Shown piece by piece: positions 12,135-24,200 of a stretch of 64,000 bases of DNA (its first letter is position 1; every line of letters begins with the position of its first letter). Under the pieces are notes generated by a model, which was not told where the DNA came from, searched no databases, and saw only the letters and a list, made by a program, of their open reading frames with translations. The DNA is from Metallyticus violacea (taxonomy: Eukaryota > Arthropoda > Insecta > Mantodea > Metallyticidae), in the NCBI GenBank assembly GCA_030762175.1, contig CM060833.1:167662501-167726500 (forward strand), written 5' to 3'. The translations under genes were made by a program, and so were the position numbers.

Positions 12135-14555
12135 ATTTTTGCTCGACTTTCATAAGTTTTGAGAGCTTGATTTCTTTTATTCTTTGATAGCAAAAGGACT
12201 GTGGTTTCTCGTGCTATCAACATTGTGAAGTTAATAAAATTCGAACTTTCGACCATATACAATTCTGTGACCGTCACTGATGATCAACTCGATTCTCCTG
12301 ATCACCCATAGTCAATAATCATCGCCGTGAAAACTTCAAAACTTAAGAAACAGGTTTTTTTAAGCAGTGGGACAATAAAAGTTATGGACCGAATATATTA
12401 TTTTTACCATGCTACGGCTATGCTCTGAACACATCTGATGGGACGTGCTCTGAAGAAACCATGTAGATTTGCTCTATTTCAAAATGTAAAGCGATTATTA
12501 TAATATTTACAGCTGAATCTTTTAAAAGTATATTCCATTATCAGTCATGGTTCTTCAACGATCTTAAGCAGCTCACGTGTAATTGTGCTGAAGTATAAAC
12601 ATCATTGTACAAGATTTGTAACTTTCTGTATTTCTGTTCCATGGTTCTATGCAAACTCAGCAATTACGATAATAAGGAAGGCCGGTACAATTGCATAAAC
12701 CGCTGAGCCAAAACTGAACAGTTGCACTTGTGCATAGTGGACTTCTGTTGTTTATTGCAGATAAAACAAAGATTTAAAATGCTATATGTGCCCAGCAGCG
12801 TTAACAATTTAGATTGTTCAGCGAGTAATTTTTAGTTTCCTCAAATAATTTCGGAGGTAAATGGAGTATGGTCTTTATAAGACTTAATAAATATGTGGCG
12901 TGTCGTCTGATTTTTAAGGAAACAGGTTATCGTTACCTTCTCGCGTACATGGCAGGCGCTGGAGTGGACAGGAGTAAGGTATACGTACCGCGCGGTCTTA
13001 AAATAGCCGTACCAGGCGGCGGCCACGTGATGCTTTCTCGAGATCGCTGAGGCGTAGCCTCCAGCAGATTGTGTGTTCGGCACCCTCCCAGGTCATGCAG
13101 CTATGTTAGTATACCAATGACCGAAAATTGGGACAGTTGATAATTACAAATGGAAAGAGTCGAGAACACCACAAATTATTTAAACTAATAAGTGAGCAGC
13201 TTTTAGAAGGCTGAAACTATATCGAAAACGTTGGAGCGAACCATTAGCTGGAACTCATTTCGGAGACTTGGCCCCATCAAGTTCTGTTTACATGTTTGTG
13301 TTTTTATCTTCGCTACCCGGTAACGGAATGGGATGTCTTTGGAGCTGAATTCATCTGCATATTTGCCTTAATGATCGATTTCTAAAACACTTTTACTTAT
13401 GTCCGATGTATTGTTATTTTCAAATGTCTTAAGAACGGAGTTAAAATTTAAAGCCAACTTTCATAGTATGTAAATGTTGGGAAGTAAATACAGTTTTTGG
13501 CGTTTGCTTCTGTTTTTCGCTTAACTTCATCAAAATAAATTAAAATAGCCGTGAAAGTTTTTAAATATTACCTCGTGACATTTATAAAAAGCCTTGCAGT
13601 GTGTAATAGATATGGACGTAGCTGGAATATATGAAACAGAATGAAAGATAGAACTTAGTAACAACAAGTTACTTACTAAACCACTTTAACGTGCACTTTC
13701 TATGTTACCTCCAGGTTCGAACACCTTTTTACAAAATGTTATCCGTTTCATAAACACTTTCGGTAGTTCACTGAATGGTCAAACTATAAAACAGGCGCGG
13801 TGAATTTCAGTGCCACAGATCCTTTAAAATACAAGTTTTCTTCACATTTCAGTGCGTTCTTTCCAGTGAACATATGTCACATTCTTGACAGAGAGAGAGA
13901 GAGAGGGGGGACAAACAATCTGTTTTGGATAAACTTGATTTTAATTGTTTATTTGTAAATTACTATGCATTGCTAAACACAGTTTTCTTTAATATTTTCT
14001 AAAAAAACGTCCTATTCCCATTGCAAACATTGAAATAAAAGCGTGATTTTTAAAATGAACTCTCATATTTCACCTTAACATTGCAGTTGTTTAAAAGCAT
14101 AAAAATGCGCAAAGGAAAGTGAATATTCACTGTTCAAGAAAAGAGTTAAAAACGGCACTAGCTATGGATCTGTGATTTACTTTGTTGTAAATCTGTCCGG
14201 TTGACTAATGCCGCTTATGACAGCACTCATTTGCACGTGTAGGCATGTTCTAAGGAAATTGGGAAATCTTAAGAGGTCGAAATCTCCAAAACTACCGGCG
14301 CACGTGCCACTAACTATGAAAGCGCTCTCTCCAAATATTATAAGGGCTTTCGATAGCCGCCAGGGACTGAAGTACAGTTACATTCCCCCCCCCCTCTCCT
14401 CCTCTCCGTTTTTCCCAGACTTTAACATCCTAACTGCGGGGTCTTCGGGGAAATAAACAGAGCTTTGAGGAAAACCATATTTTACTATCCCTGTTAGGTA
14501 CAAAGGGCTATCGTTTGTGTAAAAAAATGTATTATTTAGAGTCCTTTTGACATGA
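12135..14555. other. unassigned intergenic sequence
   Basis: No coding region or repeat is recognised apart from a GA tract (13892-13911) and a C-rich run (14385-14410). Confidence 0.45.
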
Positions 14556-14557
14556 AT

Positions 14558-15200
14558 ACGAGGGGTGTTTTAAAATTTCTCGGCCTGACTCGGAGATGTC
14601 ATGAAGATTACCAAATTACAATGATAGTTATTAAGTACCATCCTTTAGATGGCATGCTGTAAAGTTTCAGATGCTTAAATGTATCACCTGTTTGTGACGC
14701 TCGTGAAAACAAACTAGTGTTAACATTTTCTACAAAAATAAAACTGTAATACAAGCTGTGATAGGATACTTCGTTTTGAAGGGTTTAACACCAACAAAGA
14801 TACAAAAGGAGATAGGATTCTTCGTTTTCGACGGTTAAAAAGTGGGCTGCTGAATTTAAGCGAGGTCGTACATCGATTCAAGATGCTCAGCCCTCGGGGC
14901 GTCCCAAAGCTGCTATGACTCACGAGATTGTGACAAAAATTCATAATGATCGCCGATTGAAGGTATGCGAGTTGGCTGACATTACAGAGACCTCCGTCCA
15001 CTACATTTTACAAGAAGTTTGGGCATGAGAAAGCATTGTGCTTGATGAGTGTCGCGTTTAACAAAAACGCATTTGAATGAACATTTCGCAAGAGTGTTTA
15101 GACGCAGTTGCACAACAGTACATGAAACATGGGAACAGAGACGAAGGAGATTAGCTTCGATTTCCTCAAAAGTGAAAATAGAACCAAAACAAAACTAAAT
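14558..15200 (+). pseudogene. mariner transposase N-terminal fragment
   Basis: It begins with a mariner-type end (GAGGGGTGTTTTAAAATTTC) and gives, across frameshifts, GLTPTKIQKEI, KKWAAEFKRGRTSIQDAQ, GRPKAAMTHEIVTKIHNDRR, LKVCELADITETSVHYIL and GMRKHC. These are the paired helix-turn-helix and linker of mariner transposases (Mos1-like layout). The catalytic half is missing. Confidence 0.8.
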
Positions 15201-15599
15201 TGGGTGTTCGAGTTGACTCAAAAATTGACTTAGTTAAGTTAAACTTGCTTGAAGTTGCTTCAAACTGATCGAAGAAGACAATAAAGATAACTGTCAAACT
15301 ATAAGTAATATCGATTTTTAAGCAAAACTTTATTTAAAATGTACTCCGACAAGAAATTAAACTAGTCGAATAACCGTGCGGTTCACAAAATATTAAGCCA
15401 ATATCTAAACTATTACGTAACTATTATTCAAAATGAAAATTTGTCAAGCGTGTATTATATATATATAATGCACTTTTGGGCAAAAATTATATATACGGGG
15501 TGGTGCTTAAGTAACTACACATTTAGTGAATTTCAGTTAACATTTGATTTCACTTCTTTGTACCTTATGTTCAAAACGTTTTCCCTCTTCATTTGTTTT

Positions 15600-15795
15600 T
15601 AAGTGTGCGTTTGTTTCTAGGACATATTTTGCAGGCCTGGAGGAATCTGATTTTCTTTATGGGAAAGACTTTGGAGCTTAGCTGGACAAAGTGCATCAGT
15701 ATCGAGGGAAACTATATTGAAAAAAGAATACTTTCAAAAAGCCATGTCGTTATTTTATGCTTCATTCCGAGAACTTTTCAAATGACCCTCTATTT
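15600..15795 (+). pseudogene. mariner C-terminal end fragment, same family as 3.1-3.56 kb
   Basis: Plus-strand reading gives TLELSWTKCISIEGNYIEKR, equivalent to the tail of the copy at 3.4 kb, and it ends with the shared GAACTTTTCAAATGACCCTC. Only the last 200 bases of the element remain. Confidence 0.65.
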
Positions 15796-16737
15796 CTAAT
15801 TATAGTTAAACATTAACAATAATTATAGATGCCACACACATTTTAACGTACTAGCTGCGTCAGAATTTCCTATATAAGTGCAGTAGTATTCATAGTCTAT
15901 TGTTATAAAGAAGTTGTATGAATTTCGATTTCAAATCCATGTTGGAGTTATTACTTTGGAGTTGTGCAGTAAAATTAAGGGACTGAGATTCTTTCAGGTA
16001 AAAAATAGCTTAGTATTTAAGTGTGGCTCATTAATCTACAATTTAATACTCTTAATGGAGCTGCGGATTTGGCAGACAGATCATGTTAGTGGTTTCAAGT
16101 ACGTGTCATTCAAATTCTCTAATTAATACGCTGGCAGCAAGCTAACTGTTGCTGGCATATCACTTGTTTACCCACACAGTTTCCTCTTGTATGAACAATA
16201 TTCTGCGTGGCTCCGGCATGACAATTGGCCCAATTCTGTTCCCGGTTAGGGCAAGTAGGCGCTTTCCTTGTTGTTGCAAAGTGACGACAGACTCCAATAC
16301 ATTCCAATATTTTTTAAGCAAATTTAGTATGTTTTCTGATATGATGCGTTTTTACTTGAGATATCCATTTTATGGAAGCACTGAATATTTCACTACAGTA
16401 AAATATGTCGGATCGTAAACTGAATAAGAGGATACGAAAATGAAGGATGTTTTTGCACCTCGGCCAAATTGACGGTTCTTTCGAACCCTGCACTTCCCAA
16501 GGGGTGAAATGATGGAGACACCAGGCAGTCAGGAACCAGGGGCGGTGTCCCTAATGTTTCCCAGATTTTCGATCCCAGAGCTACGACCTTCTGCCCCAAA
16601 GGCTCTCCAGGCATAACCCACCAGAAATTATGAAATGAAACGGTAGAACAGAAAATTTGCAGATAAAAAATATAAGTGACTATGAGAAACCACGAAACCA
16701 TCAAGGTCCAAGATGAAAATGAACGGCCTCAAGGGTT

Positions 16738-16802
16738 TTGAATTGGGAACTCCTGAATGCCGACGCCAGGCCTTCCGCCTGAGCCACTACTCTAGGTCAG
16801 TC
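16738..16802 (-). mobile_element. tRNA-like SINE head, family D
   Basis: On the minus strand: CTAGAGTAGTGGCTCAGGCG (A box), GAAGGCCTGGCGTCGGC and AGGAGTTCCCAATTC in the B-box position. A body of about 250 bases (16480-16738) may belong to it. Confidence 0.5.
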
Positions 16803-17039
16803 TTTAAGTAATTTTAATGAATGATCAAATTATTGCTTTTCGCATCAGCAAACTTTTTAAATAAAAGCTTATTTTTACATATATGTATATATAAGCCACA
16901 TTTTTATTTATTTCGTCTTGACTGCATTGGTCTTCTCGCGATGACTTTACATTATAGACGTGAACTATAGTTGTCATGAATGAAATGAGCTAATAATGAC
17001 GCAAATGAACTCTTGAGTTCGTGGCACGTTAAAGCTATC

Positions 17040-17170
17040 TGGCATTCACCTACTTAAAGTAAAAAAACCCAGAAAAAACGTACCCAGACAGGTTGACCTG
17101 ACCGGAAATGGAACCAAGGACCTCCGGATTAATAGTCGCAAACACTACGGCTAGACAACGAAAGCGGTCA
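17040..17170 (-). mobile_element. tRNA-like SINE head, family C
   Basis: On the minus strand: CGTTGTCTAGCCGTAGTGTT (A box), then GTCCTTGGTTCCATTTCCGG (B box) and GTCAGGTCAACCTGTCTGGG. The order and spacing are those of a tRNA-derived head but the sequence differs from families A and B. The B box has two mismatches. Confidence 0.6.
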
Positions 17171-17529
17171 GAAAAGCTGATAATTCCTTGCATCCCCCCC
17201 CCCCCCAAAGTACAGCATTTCCCAGCGACGCGAAGTTTTATGCATCTCATTAGTAGTAATAGAATATAGTTTTATCTCAGCGTAATGTTATAAATGTAGT
17301 TTCCAAGAGGCAACCTTTTATCCAAAAATGAATGCATGCAGTGGCGTCCCGTGTCGTACAGGACCAGCATGCTCCATTTTTTGCGCTCACAAGAATGAAC
17401 ACGACGAACAGTATTGCGCAGAGGAATTAGCAACTGCTTATCGCTAGGATATATGAATTTTTATGGGCGTATTTGTATATAAAAAATATCACAAATTCCA
17501 AGCGCGTTGGACAGGGTAAGGGGGCTATC

Positions 17530-17818
17530 CCCTGTAGACTTTTTTTTTAATAGTGTTTAACGCCTGTTTTTACTACTGAAGCACCACAGGTGGTAGACAC
17601 TGATGATACATGAGATGAAATTATATATATTTTTTAAGGAAGGAAATGTTCCGGGCCTAACTTTAGCGTACCTCCCCGGCATTTTTCATTTATGAGGACT
17701 GAGGAAATCCTGGAAAAAAACCTCAATCAGGGAGGACCACCCTGGCGGGATTCGAACCCCAGATTTGTCGCTCACTAGTGCGCGCCTTAACGACCTCGGT
17801 CACCCGTGGCGGTCCCCT
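17530..17818 (-). mobile_element. tRNA-derived SINE, family B
   Basis: On the minus strand the head reads GCCACGGGTGACCGAGGTCG, TTAAGGCGCGCACTAGTGAG, then GGGGTTCGAATCCCGCCAGG (B box). The A-box part GTGACCGAGG(T)CGTTAAGGCGC resembles class II (Leu/Ser-type) tRNA heads. The body includes the complement of CCTCCCCGGCATTTTTCATT, and the 3' end corresponds to GTTTAACGCCTGTTTTTACT. Confidence 0.82.
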
Positions 17819-18486
17819 GTAGACTGAGAAAGTAACACAGTTCTTAATTATTTTTTTCTACCGCTATAGAAATGTTTATGCATTTTAATTGCACAGAGAA
17901 GATGAAGCTAGCAATAAAAATAATGACACTAGATTCCAAGTCTTAAGAGAGATGGCCTAATCTCATAGCTTTTGTTGTCTATGATAGTGGATCCAGTATG
18001 AGAGATGATTAGATTGCAATATTATATTCTTAGGAGTTGTATCAGTAATCATTCCATTTAGTAAGATGAGTGCATCTGTTCTTATTGAAAGTGCTAATAG
18101 TGACCATAATCTATGGAAGTTGAGCATGCTACCTACCTATGGTATGACAACAAACTGTGGGGTTTAGTATGATTGGTTTAATATGATTCAAGAAATGTTG
18201 CAATCATGAGTAGTTACTATGACTGGCAAAAGATGTTGGATTGTCTGATGCATAATACTCCAAATAATGGAGATGATCTGCAGAAGATGGAAATGTACAC
18301 TGGTTAGCATGTTGTTTTATCACAGAATGCTTTATTTATTTATTTATGTGTATTTTGCCCAGGGAAGTACTACAAACTTTAAAGTTTATTTGCTAACATG
18401 TTTCAAAAGTAACATTTTACATATACAAAGGCAGTCTGAATAGTCCATCATGAATAGCCATGTAACTATACAGCCTTTTATACCCA

Positions 18487-18615
18487 AAGTAGCGGGTTCG
18501 AACCAGATCAGGGTTAATGAATTTTTAGGACATGAAAATCCTAGGCAGGCTTCTTTTGAAAGGGAAGTAAAGCAGTTAAAGAGTGTCCTTAAATAAAACA
18601 AACCTAATCTAAAAA
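18487..18615 (+). mobile_element. tRNA-derived SINE, family A, short deleted copy
   Basis: The B box (GCGGGTTCGAACCAGATCAG) is followed by a shortened body (AAAGGGAAGTAAAGC) and the end GTTAAAGAGTGTCC, with about 150 bases of the middle missing. Confidence 0.65.
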
Positions 18616-19659
18616 ATGACCATACAATTGACAAGATAATTTATCTTACATTGGTATATCTATCTTAATCATTTATTTGAAATATCAAGTCATTGTTTCA
18701 AATAGATTATTTAATACATCTTTTTAAATTAGATTTGCAATAACAGCAAAATGCATTGAACAAATACATATATGGCATTAGGTGACCGATGTGTTAAAAT
18801 GCGTGAAATTGCTAAGGTACAGGCATTTCAAAGAAGCATGTGCATTATATTGTATCTACATATGTTAATATTTTGAGAAAGATGGGTACTGAGCTTACCA
18901 GTAGCTTATACATATGAAAATATCGCAACAGTGTTTAGATGCATTCTTATAACAGAACGTAACTTATCTATGCATCTTACTCATAACTGTGGATGCACCA
19001 TCACACACCAGAACAGAAGCAGTCAAAACAGAAGCCAGTGTTCAGTGCCTAAGTAGACAGCAGGAAAGGTTATGGAATCAGTCATTTGGGGTACTAAAGA
19101 AATTTTATAAGTACTAATTGTTTATCTTCAGGAGAGTAAAATCATTTAAACCAACTAAACCTTATCTACCAAAAGCTTATATGTACGATTAACAAACATA
19201 TCCCCATTTATGCTGGGAGAAGTATATTAGTATGACTGGACAAGGACTGAGGTGGAGGGAGTAAGGCATATACATTAAAGCAAACCCACATTAAATAGTC
19301 ACACAATCAGTGTCTTATTATCAGTGCAGCAATTTCATACACAGTTAAAATGACTATTGTTTCAAAACCTCCCATTCAGCTATTTAATGGTTTGTTTTAA
19401 TTGTAATAACCTAAATAACAGGGTAAACTGAGTGGATATTTTGTGAGGTATTTACAAAGGAGGAGAAATACTACCTTTGTGCTATTGTTAACAAACACGT
19501 ATGCTTGTTGACATCGAATCTCAGTCTTTGTTGAAAAAAGATTTGATGAATATATTTATTGAGAAAAGATTGGATAGCAGAAGAAAAGCATTTTTCATTA
19601 AGATTTTTCTCACAAAAATGTTTTAGTGGTGGAAAAATTGAGAGATTTGAAGTGTGAAT

Positions 19660-19965
19660 TGTTAGAGTAACCATCTTACTCCCCAGATTTTGCTCCTTCT
19701 GAGTTATATTTATTACCAAAGTTCGCACTTTTCCTTGCTGTCAGCATTTTTCATTAAATCAATCAGATGGTTGCAACTGTGGAGGAGAGTTTTGCAGGAC
19801 TTCTGGGAATCCACTACAGAGACACAGGATAATGGCATTGGAACATCACAGAAATAAATTTATTGACCTTAAGGGAGATTATGTTAAAAAATAAAAATAA
19901 TTTTCAAGTTAAAAATTCATTTTTTTTATTGTTAAACTTAGAACTTTTCAGACTGCCCTTGTAAC
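19660..19965 (+). pseudogene. mariner transposase C-terminal remnant
   Basis: The plus strand reads YSPDFAPSELYLLPKFALF, then MVATVEESFAGLLGIHYRDT and a terminal-repeat-like end (AGAACTTTTCAGACTGCCCT). It corresponds to the SPDLAPSDxxLFP box; here the third catalytic Asp is Glu. Upstream coding sequence is not recognisable. Confidence 0.65.
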
Positions 19966-21048
19966 TTCATAACACTGCTGTCAGGAATTGTGAATAGTGT
20001 AAATTCAAGGGTTTCCTGTAGCCAAGAGAAGTATTTTGTTATTTTACACTGCAAATTAGCCAATGACCAACTGCTTACTTTTCAGAAAAGCACATAAAGA
20101 GTATTCCTTTTAATAGAATTTACCAAGGCACATGGATCTAGGTGCAATTTAGAATCAGAAATCTTATAACAACAACGAATGCACATTTTTCGATCATCTA
20201 ATTATCTATCCTATTGTTTATTAAAGGACAGTATTAGTAGCATAGTTACATAGCAACCAATACCATAACCGTAATGCAAAATCGCTAGAATAGGCAGAGT
20301 AGTTCAGTAAGATAGAGTTTGTAGTTGATAGAACAAGAAAATTATGTGCTCCATAATGAAGAGAGTTAAAAATAAGAAGGTAGGAACTGTTTATTCCAAA
20401 TTGGTTTTGTTATTAATTTAACAGTGATATGTTAAAATTAAAAGTAAAATACTGTTTGAGTGCTCATGGAAATATTTGAAATACACAAACAAGTCTGCAC
20501 TTAAAATAAAGCAGATGTAATTAAAGTGGAAGAACATCTAAATGGAGTTTCTCATTCTGAATGTACTATTGCAGCTACTAAACAGTACACTTTATTTATC
20601 CATAATTAATTATACTTAATATTTTCTGGACATTCTGTTGAAATATTATTGAAACAAGACAGAAAATTAACTACACCTACATAATCTATTGAAACAATCT
20701 TATAGGTGCCACCTTTTTCATAGGCAATAAAATTCTGGTTTGAATACTTAATATAACAAAGAAAAATTAAGCAATTGACAGAATAATTAATGGTCCTTTA
20801 AGGACTATAATTTAGTTTCCATCGAAATTCAAGTCTTCAGGCAAATGTATCATTTGTGCCTCTGATAACTTGGTTAAAATTGATTAGTCATATATAATTG
20901 CCAAAGAGTATTCCAGTGACTTGCTCTTTATACTTTATTTTTATTGGTCTTTATAACAGATTCAAAATCTACCAGACACATTGTTGGGATTTCTGTTGAA
21001 GGAGTTGTAATGGAAAATCTAATTAGTGTCTATAATTTTAGGGCCAGG

Positions 21049-21216
21049 ATGCCAGAAGAGACTAAGGTGCCTGCTACGGGGGATGTGGAGGGCTTGGAGA
21101 ATGGCCCAGCTGGATCTCCCTCACCTTCCAAGAAGAAAGCACCCGTGAATAAGGGAAAGCTTGTTCTTGCTAGGGTTACCCTACTAGATGGCACACTCCT
21201 GGATCTGAACGTAGAG
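21049..21216 (+). CDS. cora: cora coding exon 1 (start codon and beginning of FERM F1)
   Basis: The exon opens with an AG acceptor at 21040-21041 and seven bases of leader before the ATG at 21049, so at least one non-coding exon is expected upstream. It encodes 56 residues beginning [15 protein letters not shown], then a Ser/Pro/Lys stretch and the first F1 strand ([17 protein letters not shown]). The donor is GAG|GTATGT at 21216, phase 0. The start was chosen because the Coracle N-terminus has the same layout: a short acidic and Ser-rich lead followed by ARVTLLDG. The open frame extends upstream to 20944 but that part shows no family resemblance and I treat it as intron. Confidence 0.88.
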
Positions 21217-24200
21217 GTATGTCATTTAATGAGATAGAGGGGGAAGAAAGAAAGGAAAAGCTTTTGTTGTGTCATGTAAATGCTGAGTAGAAAGAGTTAG
21301 TGTTATGTAAATTGAAAGTTTATACTTATATAAGGACCGTGCATGAGCCTATAAATGCCAAAACACTTTGGGTAGCGGTATACCTAATGGGGCTGCACAT
21401 CTTGACATTGCTAAGCCTAACAGTGGTGTTTATATTACTGATTAATACTGATAATATACTGATTGAGAATAAAAGATAACAATAAATAATATAAACTTCA
21501 CATTAAATGATGATGCTGAAAATAAGCTTCTTAATTATATGTTTCAAAAGTTGTACAAATTTGCTTGCAATCAGCTTTTGAAGATTGCCAACATTTAGAG
21601 TAATCTAGCATGGCAGTAGCAACACTCATTGATATGCCTTGATCTTTTATTGCTTTTGACAGCTGTAATAACTGCAAAATTATTAAGTAAAAATTGTACT
21701 TACGAAGCTGTAGACAATGGAGTGGTAACATATACTACATTAATGTGTTCAGTTGTTTACACTAACTCCACTTACTTATTTAAAACTTTGGACTAGTTGT
21801 GTCAACAACAGCCGATGATGGGAAGAACCTCTCCCGAAACTAGTCCAAAGTTTTAAATAAGTAAGTGGAGTTAGTGTAAACAACTGAACACATTAATGTA
21901 GTATATGCAAAATTATTGTTCGTGTATTTACTCCCTAAATGGCATAATAGTTATGAGAAACTCCATCTCACAATATTTTTTAAAGAAAGGCTTTTTGGGA
22001 TCCCTACTCCTCTGAAGCAAGCTGCTAAAGTGGGTTCATTGTGCAGGTTGAAAAGAGACGGCAGCTCCAGCAACTTTAAAGAAAGGCCCTGAAAGAACGA
22101 GAAAATATTTCTTTATGCATCTTGGAATGCTGTGCCTAATATCTCGATTGTTTCTGTTGTGTCACTTTGGGATAATGCACCACTTTTTCTGTTTTATAAT
22201 AATGTAAGTCAAAGCTACCTCTTTAAATTATTCTGTCAATCTTTCAGCTGTTTTTTCCCAATGTCCTATTACTATAAATATTGTACTTACAAAGCTGTTG
22301 ACAATGCAGCGGTAATATATCCTAAAATTAGGTTCATTTTTTTACACTAAACTTCACTTACTTACATTTCCTATTACTTTCTACAAGGGCCAGACCTTGT
22401 ATTCACATTTAATCCTTCAAAGCGAAATATAATTTGAGGAATAGTGGTAGTTCTTGGAGGCCAACTTGCGCTTTCTGTGCTGTAAGACATTCTTTAGCCC
22501 TTTGAAACAAGCTTATAGTCTTGAAGTTAATTTCTACATTTCCATCCATTTTATTTTTTATTGATAAAAATCCTTGGACTTTTTATATTGAAGCATAATG
22601 TAATCACTGTCATGAGTCTGTAGAGAGGAATTTTATTTCTAAGAAAGTGATATCCTCCTGGGAAGTAAAGTTACTAGCACTTATGATGATGATGTAATGT
22701 TGTCATAATAATAATAGTAATAAAAATAAATTTTTTGCTGTCAGTAGACTCGTGTTCACAAGTTTCAGACATTGTCAAAATCTAAAGTTAATAAAGTATG
22801 TATAAGTGTAAAACATTAGTTGAAATAATTCATAATAAAATGAAGTATAGCATAAGAATAGCAAGTTTTACGGTATCAGTAGATATACAATATATCCTAA
22901 ACTTAGGTATTCATTTTTCTTACACTAAACTCCATTTACTTACATAAAAGTAAGACACATTTCGGGAGAATCTCTCCCATCTTCAGTTACTCACCGAACC
23001 GCCGTTACTTGAAAAATTTTTTTTTTTTTTTTTTGAGTCTCTGGTAGTTTGTTATACAAAATTATACCTTTGATAAGTGGACTATGTTCTGATGCTTTTT
23101 TGTTTAAGGTGATTCGATATGGATTAGCTTTTCCTCCTGTATCTAAGGTTTGGTATTGGTTATTCTGCCAGCATGCTTATTGCTATTTACAATTAATAGG
23201 ATTAGTCTATATACATATAACAAATCACAGTTAACAAGCTATTTTCTCTAAACTCTTTTCAACATGGAGTTCTTTTATTAAAGCTGTAAATAATTCTTAA
23301 ACATTGTTTTTGTAAAATTAATACTCTATTTAAGTTACCAATAATTGCTATGCTACCCCAGAGTTCTATGCCACACTGTATATAAGGATGTATGATACCA
23401 TAAAATGCCATTTTCAGTTGAGCAGTATCCGGATAATTTGAGAGTACCCTAACAGATATAATCCTGTTCTTATTTTCTTGCATATGTGATCTACATGGTA
23501 ATTATATATCACATTCCTTTCAAGGTATATAATCCCAAGAAATTAACACATTGAGTTGATTCTATCACTTTTCTATTTAATATTATTTCAGGATTATTAC
23601 TGTTATTGTTGTAATGGTGGAAGTGCAAAATCTTGTTTAAATTTATTTTTAGATTGTTATTTTCAAGATATTTCAGCATGACTGTTGAGGAGTTTGCTAT
23701 TAAATGTTTTACACTCTATACTGTCTTTTCCCAAAATAGTTACAATGTATCATCTGCATATGAAATTACTTTACTATTCTCAAACTGAGGGATCGTTCAC
23801 ATATATAAGATATAAAAAGAGAGCCAAGAACTGAACCTTGAGGAACTCCACACTTTACAATGTCATACTGTGATGAAAATATTTTAATAATACTACCAAT
23901 ATTACTCTGTATCCTGGAGCATTGTTTGCTATTTGTCAGGTGTGATTTTAGTAATTCAAGCATTTTCCCCCTTTACCATAGTTTTCAAGTTTTACCAATA
24001 ATAGATCAATAGATACACTGTCGAATATTTTTGATAAATCAAGAAAGAGTCCCATCACAATTTTCCTATTATCGAAGTGTGCAAATGCTTCCTGTATTAG
24101 TTCTGTCATAGTTGTGAGTGTTGAATGATTCTTCCTAAAGCCATGCTGAATACTAACAAGTAAATTATGTTTATTGAGGAAATTGAGCATCTGATATTTA

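Noticed and set aside
20944..21048. Upstream extension of the first cora exon to an ATG at 20944
   Set aside because: The extra 35 residues do not resemble Coracle and a good acceptor lies just before the ATG at 21049.
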